Assembly: GCA_963778845.1 (NCBI GenBank)
Contig: CAVZVW010000005.1
Coordinates: 419,204 to 483,203, forward strand
Direction of reading: 5' to 3'
DNA: 64,000 bases
Source: CAVZVW01 sp963778845
Lineage (GTDB): Bacteria > Actinomycetota > Actinomycetes > Actinomycetales > Kineosporiaceae
The notes below the pieces were generated by a model. The model saw only the letters and a program-made list of their open reading frames with translations. It did not search any database and was not told the origin of the DNA. Below are positions 41,702 to 50,082 of this stretch, in pieces. The translations under genes and the position numbers were made by a program. Position 1 is the first letter of the stretch. Every line of letters starts with the position of its first letter.

Positions 41702-43264
41702 ATGCACGACCAGAGCGCACCCAGCGCCGACGCCGCGGGGCTTGCCGAGCGAGCCAAGCTTCGCCGCGAGCTCGGGCGACTGGACACGATCTTCTTCCTC
41801 ATCTCGGCGATGGTCGTGGTCGACACCATCGGCGCCATCGCGGTCGGCGGCGCCCAGGCGTTCACGTGGCTGGTCGTGCTCTTCGTCACCTTCTTCGTGC
41901 CCTCGGCCCTGATCAGCGCGGAGCTCGGGGCCGCGCTCCCCGAGGAGGGCGGCGCCTACGTCTGGGTGCGCTCGGCGTTCGGACGCTACGCGGGCTCGCT
42001 CACCTCGTTGCTGTACTGGGCAGGCACCCCGATGTGGCTCGGCGGCTCCGTCGCCGTGGTCGCGATGTCGGTGTACCAGCGGTTCGTCGCCGACCTCACG
42101 ACCGGCGGCATGGTCGCCTTCGGCCTGGTGTTCATCGGGGGGGCCACGGTCGCGGCGGTCGTGCCGCTGCGCTACGGCAAGTGGGTCCCCACCAGCGGTG
42201 CGGTCGGCCAGATCGCCCTGCTCACGTTCTTCACGGCCAGCGTGGTCGTCTATGGGGCGCAGCACGGCGTCCACGGCAGCGCGCTGCAGCACCTGGCGCC
42301 GTCCAAGGGGGTCTTCATCGCTGTGGTCCCGGTGCTGCTGTACTCCTTCGTGGGGGTCGAGCTGCCCTCGACGGCCGGGGAGGAGATGCGCGACCCGCGC
42401 CGGGACATCCCCGTCGCCATCGCCCGCGCCGGGGTCGGGCAGGCGCTGATGTACGGGCTGCCGATCCTGGCGGTGCTGGTCGTGCTGCCGGTGGACCAGA
42501 TCACCTCGCTGCACGGCCTGATCGACGCCCTCTCGACGGTGCTCACCGTCTACGGGGGCACCGTGGGCGCCGGCGGCGCGGTCACGCTCACCGGGGCGGG
42601 CCAGGTGCTCGGCTGGGCCTGGGCCGCGGTGTTCGTCTGGGTACTCATGGCCAGCGGCTCCGCATGGATCATGGGGGCCGGGCGGGCCCAGGCGGCGGCG
42701 TGCCTCGACGGCGGAGGCCCGCGGGTGCTCGGGAGGATCTCCGGTCGCACCGGGGTCCCCGTGGTCATGGCCCTGGTGTCCGGTGCCGTGTCGGCTGCGG
42801 CCATGTGCGCCGACCTCTGGCTCACCGGCGGTGACGGTCAGCGGTACTTCTCGGCCGCCCTGACCGTCTCGATCGCGTTCATCGTGCTCGCCTACCTGCT
42901 GATCTACCCGGCCTTCGTCGTCCTGCGCGTGCGCCGCCCCGACCTGGAACGTCCGTTCCGGGCTCCCGGTGGCATGCGCTCGGCCTGGCTGGTCACCGGG
43001 CTGTCCACCGGGTGGTCACTGCTGGTGGCGGTGTGCCTGTTGTGGCCCGGTCTGGGTACCGCCGACCCGGACGCCGCACTGCCGGCTGGGTTCTCAGGTG
43101 AGCGCGGGCTCTTCGAGCTGCTCGTGCTGGGGCCGATCGTGGCCGTCGTCCTCAGCTTCAGCGCCTACCACGTCGGCGCCGGAGCCCGCTCCCGGCGGCT
43201 CGCCGGGGGCGGCGCCTACCACGGCGTCGGCAGTGCGGCCAGGGCCGATACCGTCGGTGCATGA
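41702..43264 (+). CDS. APC-family amino-acid permease, likely for alpha,alpha-dialkyl amino acids
   Basis: 520 residues from ATG 41702 (MHDQSAPSADAAGLAERA). There are twelve predicted transmembrane helices of the APC superfamily, including LDTIFFLISAMVVVDTIGAI, LGAALPEEGGAYVWVRSAFG (the helix 2 EEGGxYxW motif) and LPSTAGEEMRDPRRDIPVAI. The stop overlaps the start of 2,2-dialkylglycine decarboxylase (ATGA), so the pair is translationally coupled. That link suggests uptake of 2-aminoisobutyrate or isovaline. Repeated GTATCTG-like motifs lie upstream (41652-41680). The substrate is inferred from the neighbour, not from residues. Confidence 0.9.
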   Translation: MHDQSAPSADAAGLAERAKLRRELGRLDTIFFLISAMVVVDTIGAIAVGGAQAFTWLVVLFVTFFVPSALISAELGAALPEEGGAYVWVRSAFGRYAGSLTSLLYWAGTPMWLGGSVAVVAMSVYQRFVADLTTGGMVAFGLVFIGGATVAAVVPLRYGKWVPTSGAVGQIALLTFFTASVVVYGAQHGVHGSALQHLAPSKGVFIAVVPVLLYSFVGVELPSTAGEEMRDPRRDIPVAIARAGVGQALMYGLPILAVLVVLPVDQITSLHGLIDALSTVLTVYGGTVGAGGAVTLTGAGQVLGWAWAAVFVWVLMASGSAWIMGAGRAQAAACLDGGGPRVLGRISGRTGVPVVMALVSGAVSAAAMCADLWLTGGDGQRYFSAALTVSIAFIVLAYLLIYPAFVVLRVRRPDLERPFRAPGGMRSAWLVTGLSTGWSLLVAVCLLWPGLGTADPDAALPAGFSGERGLFELLVLGPIVAVVLSFSAYHVGAGARSRRLAGGGAYHGVGSAARADTVGA

Positions 43265-44571
43265 GCGACCTCGAGCGCAGCGACGACGACGCCCTGGCGA
43301 GTGCTGCTCGCCATCTGATCCGGTACGGCGGCTCGTTCATGCCCTTCGTGGCCGACCGGGCACTCGGCTCGTTCGTGTACGACGCCGCGGGCCGGCGCGT
43401 CCTCGACTTCACCAGCGGCCAGATGAGCGCGCTGCTCGGGCACAGCCACCCCGACGTCGTGGGCGTCGTGACGGAGATGATCGCCCGGTTGGACCACCTG
43501 TTCTCCGGCATGCTGTCGCGCCCGGTCATCGACCTCGGTGAGGCTCTGGGCACGCTGGCCCCGGGGTTGTCGAAGGTGCTGCTGCTCACGACGGGTGCGG
43601 AGTCCAACGAGGCCGCGCTGCGGATGGCCCGGCTCGTGACCGGCGGGTGGGAGGTCGTCGGCTTCAGCCAGAGCTGGCACGGCATGACCGGCGGTGCGGC
43701 GTCTGCCACCTACTCCGCCGGCCGGCGCGGCTACGGCCCGCCCGCGGTCGGGTCGATGGCGATCCCGGCCCCCAACGCCTACCGGCCGCGCTTCAAGGCC
43801 GCCGACGGGTCGCTGGACTGGCAGACCGAGCTGGACGACGGGTTCGAGCTGGTCGACCGGCAGACCGCCGGCGGGCTGGCGGCGTTCATCGCCGAGCCGA
43901 TCCTGTCCTCCGGCGGCGTCATCGACCTCCCCGAGGGGTACCTGGCCGCTCTCAGCCAGCGATGCCGGGAGCGGGGGATGCTGCTGGTGCTCGACGAGGC
44001 CCAGACCGGTGTCGGGCGCACGGGGCCGATGTTCGCCTTCCAGCGCGACGCGATGACGCCGGACATCCTGACGCTGTCCAAGACGCTCGGGGCCGGGCTG
44101 CCGCTGGCCGCCGTCCTCACCACGCCCGAGATCGAGGAGCGCGCTCACGAGCTGGGCTACCTCTTCTACACCACGCATGTGAGCGACCCCCTTCCGGCCG
44201 CGGTCGGCCTGGCGGTGCTCGAGGTGGTCGCGCGGGACCGGCTTCAGGAACGGGCGACCGTCGCCGGCGCCAGGCTGCGGGCCGGGCTGAGCGAGCTCGC
44301 GCAGCGGCACGAGTGCATCGGCGACGTGCGTGGGCGGGGGCTGCTGCTCGGCGTCGAGCTCGTGGCCGACAGGGTGTCGAAGAAGCCCGCCCCCGAGCTG
44401 GGGACGGCGATCAGCAGGCGGTGCCTCGAGCTCGGCCTGTCGATGAACATCGTCCAGCTGCCGAGCATGGGCGGGGTCTTCCGGATCGCACCGCCGCTGA
44501 CGGTCAGCGACGCCGAGATCGACCTCGGGGTCGACATCCTCGACCGCGCGATGTCCGACGTCGCCGGCTAG
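43261..44571 (+). CDS. dgdA: 2,2-Dialkylglycine decarboxylase (class III aminotransferase fold)
   Basis: 436 residues. By memory it is strikingly similar to the Burkholderia cepacia enzyme: LDFTSGQMSALLGHSHPDVV, LDHLFSGMLSRPVIDL, LLTTGAESNEAALRMARLV, QSWHGMTGGAASATYSAGRR, LVLDEAQTGVGRTGPMFAFQ, the PLP lysine in ILTLSKTLGAGLPLAAVLT, and GLSMNIVQLPSMGGVFRIAP. The residues that set DGD specificity are kept (Gln in SGQM, Trp and Met in SWHGM, Ser in ILSSGG, Arg in FRIAPP). It decarboxylates 2-aminoisobutyrate or isovaline and transfers the amino group to pyruvate. It is coupled to a permease gene. Confidence 0.92.
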   Translation: MSDLERSDDDALASAARHLIRYGGSFMPFVADRALGSFVYDAAGRRVLDFTSGQMSALLGHSHPDVVGVVTEMIARLDHLFSGMLSRPVIDLGEALGTLAPGLSKVLLLTTGAESNEAALRMARLVTGGWEVVGFSQSWHGMTGGAASATYSAGRRGYGPPAVGSMAIPAPNAYRPRFKAADGSLDWQTELDDGFELVDRQTAGGLAAFIAEPILSSGGVIDLPEGYLAALSQRCRERGMLLVLDEAQTGVGRTGPMFAFQRDAMTPDILTLSKTLGAGLPLAAVLTTPEIEERAHELGYLFYTTHVSDPLPAAVGLAVLEVVARDRLQERATVAGARLRAGLSELAQRHECIGDVRGRGLLLGVELVADRVSKKPAPELGTAISRRCLELGLSMNIVQLPSMGGVFRIAPPLTVSDAEIDLGVDILDRAMSDVAG

Positions 44572-44645
44572 CCCACTCAGCCGGCCGTGGCCGCCCGGCC
44601 CCTCTCCGACCTTTGGCGGGCTCGAGACGCGCGGAAGGCGAGGGT

Positions 44646-45695
44646 CTAGACGTACGGGGAGAGCAGCGTCAGGTCGGCCGCCGAGAGGCGGTCGTTGGCC
44701 GCCTTCGCCTGGTGCCAGAAGGGATAGGTCAGCGGCGGCCGGCTGACGTCGTCCAACCGCGAACGTTCCTCCTCGCTGAGCCGGAGGTCGGCAGCGGCGA
44801 GGTTGTCGGCCAGCTGCTCACTCGTCCGGGCGCCGACCACCACGGAGGTGACCGCCGGTCTGCCGAGGGTGTACGCCAGGGCGACCTGCGCGGCCGACAC
44901 GCCGTGCGCCTGGCCGACCTCGACGAGCGCCTCGACGATGTCGTACAGCTTCTCCTGGTCGTATACCGGCGGCTCGTTCCAGTCGCTCAGCTGCCGGGAG
45001 CCGGCCGGGGCCTCGTGGCCGCGCCGGTACTTGCCCGACAGCAGGCCGCCGGCCAGCGGGCTCCACACGAGAACGCCGAGCCCCTGGTCCACGGCCGCCG
45101 GGATGAGCTCGTACTCCGCCTCCCGCCCGTGCAGCGAGTAGTAGATCTGCTGGCTCACGAAGCGCGAGAGCCCCCGGCGCTCGGCGACGCCCAGGGCCTT
45201 CATCAGCTGCCATCCGGCGTAGTTCGAGACGCCGATGTAGCGCACCTTCCCCGTGCGGACCAGCAGGTCCAACGCCTCGACCGTCTCCTCCAGGGGTGTG
45301 TGCCCGTCCCACTCGTGCACCTGGTAGAGGTCGATGTGGTCCGTGCCGAGACGCCGCAGGCTCGCCTCGCAGGCGCGGATGATGTGGTGGCGTGACAGGC
45401 CGGCGTCGTTCGGGCCGGGACCCATCCGGAAGCGCACCTTCGTCGCGACCAGCAGGTCGTCGCGCCGACCGCGGAGCACCTCCCCGACGATCTCCTCCGA
45501 CAGACCTTCGGAGTAGACGTCCGCCGTGTCCACGAGGTTGACGCCGGCCTCGATGCACTGGTCCAGCTGACGGCGGGCGTCGTCCACCCCCGTTGCACCC
45601 ACTTTGGCGAAGAACCCCTTGCCCCCGAACGTCATCGTGCCCAGCGTCAGGGCCGACACTCGAAGACCGGACCTGCCCAGCGCGCGATACTCCAT
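44646..45695 (-). CDS. Aldo/keto reductase
   Basis: 349 residues from ATG 45695 with GAGGAGGTG just upstream, a very strong ribosome site that fixes the start over 45818. It begins MEYRALGRSGLRVSALTLGT. The catalytic tetrad is visible: Asp and Tyr in LVDTADVYSEGLSEE, Lys in LLVATKVRFRMG and His in LYQVHEWDGHTPLEE. The NADPH-binding part includes VVVGARTSEQLADNLAAAD. Members reduce aldehydes and ketones with NADPH. The substrate is unknown. It appears to be a single-gene unit. Confidence 0.93.
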   Translation of the reverse strand: MEYRALGRSGLRVSALTLGTMTFGGKGFFAKVGATGVDDARRQLDQCIEAGVNLVDTADVYSEGLSEEIVGEVLRGRRDDLLVATKVRFRMGPGPNDAGLSRHHIIRACEASLRRLGTDHIDLYQVHEWDGHTPLEETVEALDLLVRTGKVRYIGVSNYAGWQLMKALGVAERRGLSRFVSQQIYYSLHGREAEYELIPAAVDQGLGVLVWSPLAGGLLSGKYRRGHEAPAGSRQLSDWNEPPVYDQEKLYDIVEALVEVGQAHGVSAAQVALAYTLGRPAVTSVVVGARTSEQLADNLAAADLRLSEEERSRLDDVSRPPLTYPFWHQAKAANDRLSAADLTLLSPYV

Positions 45696-45777
45696 GTCCG
45701 CACCTCCTCGAGGGACCGACCCTAGCGGGCCGAGGACGGCGCGGCTCAAGGCCCGCGCGACGGCGCGCGGAAAGGGG

Positions 45778-45975
45778 TCAGCGGCCCCGCTCGTAGAGCC
45801 GGTCGGTCCAGCGAGCACCTCCGAGGGCCAGACCGGCGAGCACGCAGCACACCGCCCCCGCGACCAGCCCCGCCGGGTGCTCCATGAAGATCGCCAGCAG
45901 CGCGCCGGTGGCCAGCAGGAGCACGGCGTCGGCCACCAGCACCGAGCGCAGCACCAGCATGGACGCCACGCTCAT
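45778..45975 (-). CDS. Small two-helix membrane protein
   Basis: 65 residues from ATG 45975 (MSVASMLVLRSVLVADAVLL). Two hydrophobic helices (VLVADAVLLLATGALLAIFM and AGLVAGAVCCVLAGLALGGA) are joined by a short loop, with a basic end (RWTDRLYERGR). It fills the gap after the aldo/keto reductase gene. The frame is open upstream, antisense to the next hydrolase, but those residues are out of character. No family was recognised. The function is unknown. Confidence 0.6.
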   Translation of the reverse strand: MSVASMLVLRSVLVADAVLLLATGALLAIFMEHPAGLVAGAVCCVLAGLALGGARWTDRLYERGR

Positions 45976-46182
45976 CCGAGCCCGCCCGACGGACCTCACC
46001 TCATGAGCATCGGCGCTCACGCCACCGCCGTCCAGCCCATGCCGGGCCCATGCCGGGTCGGCCCGAGCGCCCCGGCTTGACACGCCGCATGCTCCGGGTG
46101 AGCCTTCGGTGTCGCGACGCACCCGGTGCGACCCGGTCGCCGGGATGACTCGACCGCACAACGAGGGGAGCGCGTGGCTGCG

Positions 46183-46974
46183 ATGGCAACCCCGGTCGTC
46201 TTCATCCATGGTCTCTGGCTGCACGCCGACTCCTGGGGCTCCTGGGTCGACGCCTTCCGCGACGCCGGCTACGACCCGGTCGCCCCCGGCTGGCCCGGCG
46301 ACAGCGACTCGGTCGAGCTGGCCCGTGCGCACCCCGAGCGCGTCGCGGGAACCGGCATCGACGCCATCGTCGACCACTACGCGAAGGTCATCGAGTCCCT
46401 TCCCGCCAAGCCGATCGTGATCGGTCACTCGTTCGGCGGCCTGCTCGCACAACGGCTGCTCGGTCAGGACCTCGCCGTCGCGGGCATCGCGATCGACGCC
46501 GCGCCCGTCAAGGGCGTGGTGTACCTGCCGCCGTCGGCGTTGCGGGTCGCCTCGGTCGCGCTGCGCAACCCGGCCAACCGCCACCGCGCGATCTCGCTGT
46601 CCCCCAAGCAGTTCCGCTATGGGTTCGGCAACACGCTGTCGGAGAACGAGTCCGCCGAGCTCTACGAACGCTGGACCATCCCTTCCCCCGCCAAGCCGCT
46701 CTTCGAGGCCGCGGTCGCGAACTTCGCCCCACGCTCGCCGGCCAAGGTCCACACCGACAACGGCGCACGCGGTCCCCTGCTGCTGGTCGCCGGCGGCAAG
46801 GACCACACCGTCCCCCCGGCCATCACGCGCTCCACCCTGAAGCAGTACCGGCACTCCGCCGCCGTGACCGACTACAAGGAGTTCGCCGACCGCGGGCACT
46901 CGCTCGCGCTGGACCACGGGTGGCGCGACATCGCCGAGCACAGCCTCGGCTGGCTCACGAAGCACTCGCTGTAG
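46183..46974 (+). CDS. Alpha/beta-fold hydrolase
   Basis: 263 residues from ATG 46183 (MATPVVFIHGLWLHADSW); GTG 46174 is an alternative, closer to GAGGGGAG. Catalytic residues: Ser in PIVIGHSFGGLLAQRLL, Asp in LLLVAGGKDHTVPPAI and His in FADRGHSLALDHGW. The HGLWLH oxyanion segment and the length match the common actinobacterial group annotated alpha/beta hydrolase, often haloperoxidase- or lipase-like, with undefined substrates. It converges with the oxidoreductase gene, and their 3' ends overlap by 20 bases. Confidence 0.9.
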   Translation: MATPVVFIHGLWLHADSWGSWVDAFRDAGYDPVAPGWPGDSDSVELARAHPERVAGTGIDAIVDHYAKVIESLPAKPIVIGHSFGGLLAQRLLGQDLAVAGIAIDAAPVKGVVYLPPSALRVASVALRNPANRHRAISLSPKQFRYGFGNTLSENESAELYERWTIPSPAKPLFEAAVANFAPRSPAKVHTDNGARGPLLLVAGGKDHTVPPAITRSTLKQYRHSAAVTDYKEFADRGHSLALDHGWRDIAEHSLGWLTKHSL

Positions 46975-47875
46975 GTCGCGCGCGACGCCGGGCCAGCTCG
47001 GACTGGTAGCGGGCACCCACCTGCGTCCCGCGAGCGTCAAGGTAGTCGGTGAGGCGCGTCGGACAGGTCGCCTCGCCCTCCACGCACACGAGCTCGGCCA
47101 TCAGACCGGCGAGCTCGTCGCGCGTGAGGACGACGTCACGCACGAGGGCCCCAACCACGGCGAGCACCGGGGTCAGCAGGCGTGCCGGGACATGCACCGG
47201 CAGGTACCGCGCCCCAACAGCCTCCGCGACCGCCCGCACCAGGTCCTCGAACGCGAACGTCTCCGGGCCCACCGCGTCGACGGTGACGTCGTCCCGCTCC
47301 TGCCCCAGCCGGACGCACAGGTCCGCCAAGTCCTCCACGGCGACCGGGCGAAGCCGGTAGCGGCCGTCCCCGGGGATCGCGAAGACCCCGAACCTGCGCA
47401 CCATCCAGGCGATGTTGTTGACGAGGATGTCGTCCCCGCCGAAGAGCACGGTCGGCCGCACGATGGCATGGGACAGCCCGCTGGCACGTACCGCATCCTC
47501 GACCGCCGCCTTGCCGCGGTAGTAGGCGTAGAACGAGTCGTGGGCGGGCTTGGTGATGCTGATGTGGACGACGCGCTCGACGCCCGCGGCCACGGCGGCG
47601 TCGAGCAGGCGGCCGGTGTTCGCCACGGCAGTGTCGTAGCTGGCGCCGGCCTGGGGATAGCGCACCCAGTAGGTGTTGTAGACAGTTGTGACGCCGCGCA
47701 GCGCCCGTTCGAGGGCCGCCGGCTCGTCGAAGGCGAACGGGTGGGCCTCGATGCGCGAGGACGCCTGGGGGTGTGCCGTCAACGTACGCACGTGGCGACC
47801 CCTGTCGAGCAGCCGGGCACTGATGTACTTGCCGGTGTACCCGAACGCGCCGGTCACGCAGTCGATGGCATCCAC
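46955..47875 (-). CDS. NAD(P)-binding atypical SDR / NmrA-like epimerase family protein
   Basis: About 306 residues from GTG 47875 (VDAIDCVTGAFGYTGKYI). The nucleotide-binding motif is VTGAFGYTGKYISARLLDRG (GxxGxxG). Other landmarks are VYNTYWVRYPQAGASYDTAV, HISITKPAHDSFYAYYRGKA, and HAIVRPTVLFGGDDILVNNI, the last recalling NDUFA9-like atypical SDRs. The active-site YxxxK of classical SDRs is weak (YYRGK). The frame is open to ATG 47926, which would start inside the TetR operator. It is divergent from that TetR gene and is therefore its likely target. Confidence 0.85.
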   Translation of the reverse strand: MDAIDCVTGAFGYTGKYISARLLDRGRHVRTLTAHPQASSRIEAHPFAFDEPAALERALRGVTTVYNTYWVRYPQAGASYDTAVANTGRLLDAAVAAGVERVVHISITKPAHDSFYAYYRGKAAVEDAVRASGLSHAIVRPTVLFGGDDILVNNIAWMVRRFGVFAIPGDGRYRLRPVAVEDLADLCVRLGQERDDVTVDAVGPETFAFEDLVRAVAEAVGARYLPVHVPARLLTPVLAVVGALVRDVVLTRDELAGLMAELVCVEGEATCPTRLTDYLDARGTQVGARYQSELARRRARPTASAS

Positions 47876-47922
47876 TGCCGGCCTCCGATCCGAGGGTCCC
47901 CGTGGAGGGGTGACGAAGGGAA

Positions 47923-47938
47923 TCATACATTCGTATGA
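47923..47938. promoter_or_regulatory. Palindromic operator TCATAC-4nt-GTATGA at a TetR gene start
   Basis: A perfect 6-bp inverted repeat (TCATACATTCGTATGA) lies between the divergent SDR and TetR genes and includes the TetR ATG (47935-47937). Binding there would block both genes, the usual autoregulation of TetR proteins. Confidence 0.75.
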
Positions 47939-48546
47939 CTGAATCGCTCAACCCCACCGCCGTTCGCCTGCTCGAGGCGACGCTGGAGGTCGTGCGCCGG
48001 GAGGGCGTGGCCTCGGCGACGTCCCGCCAGATAGCCACTGAGGCAGGGGTCAACCTTCAGGCGATCACCTACCACTTCGGCTCCAAGGACGAGCTCGTGG
48101 CCCAGGCGCTCGTGCGGGCCGTGCGTGCGTGGGTGGAGCCCGCCCAGCTGGCCCTGCGCGACGCCGCCCAGGACCCTGCGGGCCACCTCCTGCAGGCCGT
48201 GGTGGCGTTGCAGGGCGCTCTGTCGGATGCGTCGCAGCACGTGCCCGCCTATATCGAGGCGCTGGCGCTCGTGCCGCGGCGCCCGGAGTTCAAGGAGCAG
48301 ATCACCGCCATGTTCGCCGAGCTTCGTCGAGACCTGGCGACGACGATCGAGGAGCTTCGCGAAGCCGGTCTCGTGGCCGCATGGGTGGACCCGGTGGCCA
48401 TGGCGGCGCTCATCGTCGCCGCGGCGGACGGCGTCGCCATCCACCTCGCGGTCGCCCCCGACGCGTTCGACCCCGACGACGTGCTCGCCCAGGTCGTCGC
48501 GCTCCTCCTCGCCGCCTCGACGCTCCCCCGACCACTCGGGCCGTGA
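47935..48546 (+). CDS. TetR family transcriptional regulator
   Basis: 203 residues. The HTH is VRLLEATLEVVRREGVASAT, then SRQIATEAGVNLQAITYHFG, ending YHFG as in TetR proteins that sit on near-perfect palindromes. The ligand domain is alanine-rich, with EFKEQITAMFAELRRDLATT. The ATG lies inside the palindrome TCATAC-ATTC-GTATGA, so the protein likely represses its own translation start region and the divergent oxidoreductase gene. The ligand is unknown. Confidence 0.92.
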   Translation: MTESLNPTAVRLLEATLEVVRREGVASATSRQIATEAGVNLQAITYHFGSKDELVAQALVRAVRAWVEPAQLALRDAAQDPAGHLLQAVVALQGALSDASQHVPAYIEALALVPRRPEFKEQITAMFAELRRDLATTIEELREAGLVAAWVDPVAMAALIVAAADGVAIHLAVAPDAFDPDDVLAQVVALLLAASTLPRPLGP

Positions 48547-48610
48547 CCAGCCGCCGGTTAGGCCGAGGAGTCGACCGAAGCGCCGGGGCCGTGGCGGCCG
48601 TCGGGGCCGC

Positions 48611-50035
48611 TCAGCCGCCGGCGACCATCGGGCGCAGCACCCCGACCAGCGCCTCGAGAGCCCTCGGGAACGCGGCCTCCGTGGGCGTGCCGTAGCCCAC
48701 GATGATCCCGTGTGGGTGGTCCCCTGGTGTCTGCCAGTGCCCGCCCAGGCTTCCCAACGCCAGCCCGCGGGAGGTGGCGGCGGCCAGGACATCGGACTCG
48801 TCCGGCCCCGACTCCGGCAGGGTCACCACCGCGTGCAGGCCTGCCGCAACCCCGCGGACGGACATGCCTGTGGCTCCCGCCGCGCCGAGCCGCCTCACGA
48901 GCAGGTCGCGACGCCTGCGGTAGCGCAGCCGGCTCGCCCGGATGTGCCGGTCGTACGCGTGGCTCGTGACCAGCTCGGCGAGGGCGAGCTGGCCGATCGT
49001 CTCGGTGTGCAGGTCCATGTGCTGCTTGGCCGCGGCGACGGGACCGACGAGCCGTTCCGGCAGGACCATCCAGGCCAGTCGCAGTGCCGGACCCAGCGTC
49101 TTCGAGGCTGTGCCGACGTAGACCACGTGGTCCGGGGCCAGCCCCTGCAGCGACCCCACCGGCTGCCGGTCGTAGCGGTACTCGCCGTCGTAGTCGTCCT
49201 CGACGACCAGCCCGTCGACTGCCCGGGCCCAGTCGACCGCCGCCCTGCGACGCCGGGGGTGCAGCGTCCACCCCATCGGGTACTGGTGCGCAGGCGTGAG
49301 CACCGCGGCGCGGACGTGCGAGAACGGCGGCGTCGCGAGCAGGTCCGTACGGGCACCGTGCTCGTCGACGCCGAGGGGGACGACGTCGCCGCGAGCGCGC
49401 CGCACCACGTCACGGTGCAGGCCGAGGCCGGGGTCCTCCATGGCGACCGGCACCGACGCGCGGTCTGCGAGCGCCTCGGTGAGCAGCGCCAGCGCCTGGA
49501 CGTAGCCCGAGACGACGACCACCCGTTCAGGCGCCGCGACGACACCCCGAGCCCTGCGCAGGTACTCGGCCAGCGCCGTCCGCAGCTCGCTCGTTCCCCG
49601 CGGGTCCCCGTACCCGTAGGTGGACCACGGGGCGGCTGCAAGCGCGCGACGGGTGGCCCGCAGCCAGGCGGCGGTGGGGAAGGCGGACACGTCGGGGTTC
49701 CCCGGCCGCAGGTCCAGACGCGGCGCGGCGTCGGCCGCAACGACGACCCCCGCGGGTTTGTCGCTGCGCGGCAGGGAGGCGACCACGGTGCCGGACCCGG
49801 CGCGCGCGCTGAGATAGCCCTCCGCGACCAGCTGGTCGAAGGCGGCGCTGACCGTGCCGCGCGCCGCCCCGACCTGAGCCGCCAGAGCGCGGGTCGAGGG
49901 CAGCCTCGTGCCGGGCACCAGCCGACCGCTGACGACCGCCTCGCGCAGGGCTCGCTCGAGGCCCGCGCGCCGCCCGCCCACCGGATCCACGTCCAGGTGC
50001 AGGTCCACCCCGAAAGTGGCCCAGTCTTCATGCAT
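48611..50035 (-). CDS. MocR-type PLP-binding regulator (GntR HTH plus aminotransferase domain)
   Basis: 474 residues. The N-terminal winged HTH is GLERALREAVVSGRLVPGTR, LPSTRALAAQVGAARGTVSA, then FDQLVAEGYLSARAGSGT. A fold-type I aminotransferase-like domain follows, with YGYGDPRGTSELRTALAEYL, EDPGLGLHRDVV, VVEDDYDGEYRYDRQPVGSL and the PLP lysine in YVGTASKTLGPALRLAW. MocR proteins sense PLP or amino compounds and bind palindromes at divergent genes. A near-perfect palindrome lies 4 bases outside its start, in front of a CMD-family gene, the likely target. Confidence 0.92.
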   Translation of the reverse strand: MHEDWATFGVDLHLDVDPVGGRRAGLERALREAVVSGRLVPGTRLPSTRALAAQVGAARGTVSAAFDQLVAEGYLSARAGSGTVVASLPRSDKPAGVVVAADAAPRLDLRPGNPDVSAFPTAAWLRATRRALAAAPWSTYGYGDPRGTSELRTALAEYLRRARGVVAAPERVVVVSGYVQALALLTEALADRASVPVAMEDPGLGLHRDVVRRARGDVVPLGVDEHGARTDLLATPPFSHVRAAVLTPAHQYPMGWTLHPRRRRAAVDWARAVDGLVVEDDYDGEYRYDRQPVGSLQGLAPDHVVYVGTASKTLGPALRLAWMVLPERLVGPVAAAKQHMDLHTETIGQLALAELVTSHAYDRHIRASRLRYRRRRDLLVRRLGAAGATGMSVRGVAAGLHAVVTLPESGPDESDVLAAATSRGLALGSLGGHWQTPGDHPHGIIVGYGTPTEAAFPRALEALVGVLRPMVAGG

Positions 50036-50039
50036 GACA

Positions 50040-50061
50040 CTGGACCTTAGTAAAGGTCCAG
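50040..50061. promoter_or_regulatory. Palindromic operator CTGGACCTT-4nt-AAGGTCCAG between mocR and CMD genes
   Basis: A perfect 9-bp inverted repeat with a 4-base centre (AGTA) lies in the 47-bp gap between the divergent MocR and carboxymuconolactone-decarboxylase-like genes. Its position suits control of both promoters by the MocR protein. Confidence 0.75.
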
Positions 50062-50082
50062 CCCGCGCCTAGCGTGAGTGTC

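Noticed and set aside
47920..47945. GGAAT motif beside the TetR operator as a SigR promoter
   Set aside because: The spacing to any GTT is wrong and the bases are explained by the palindrome.
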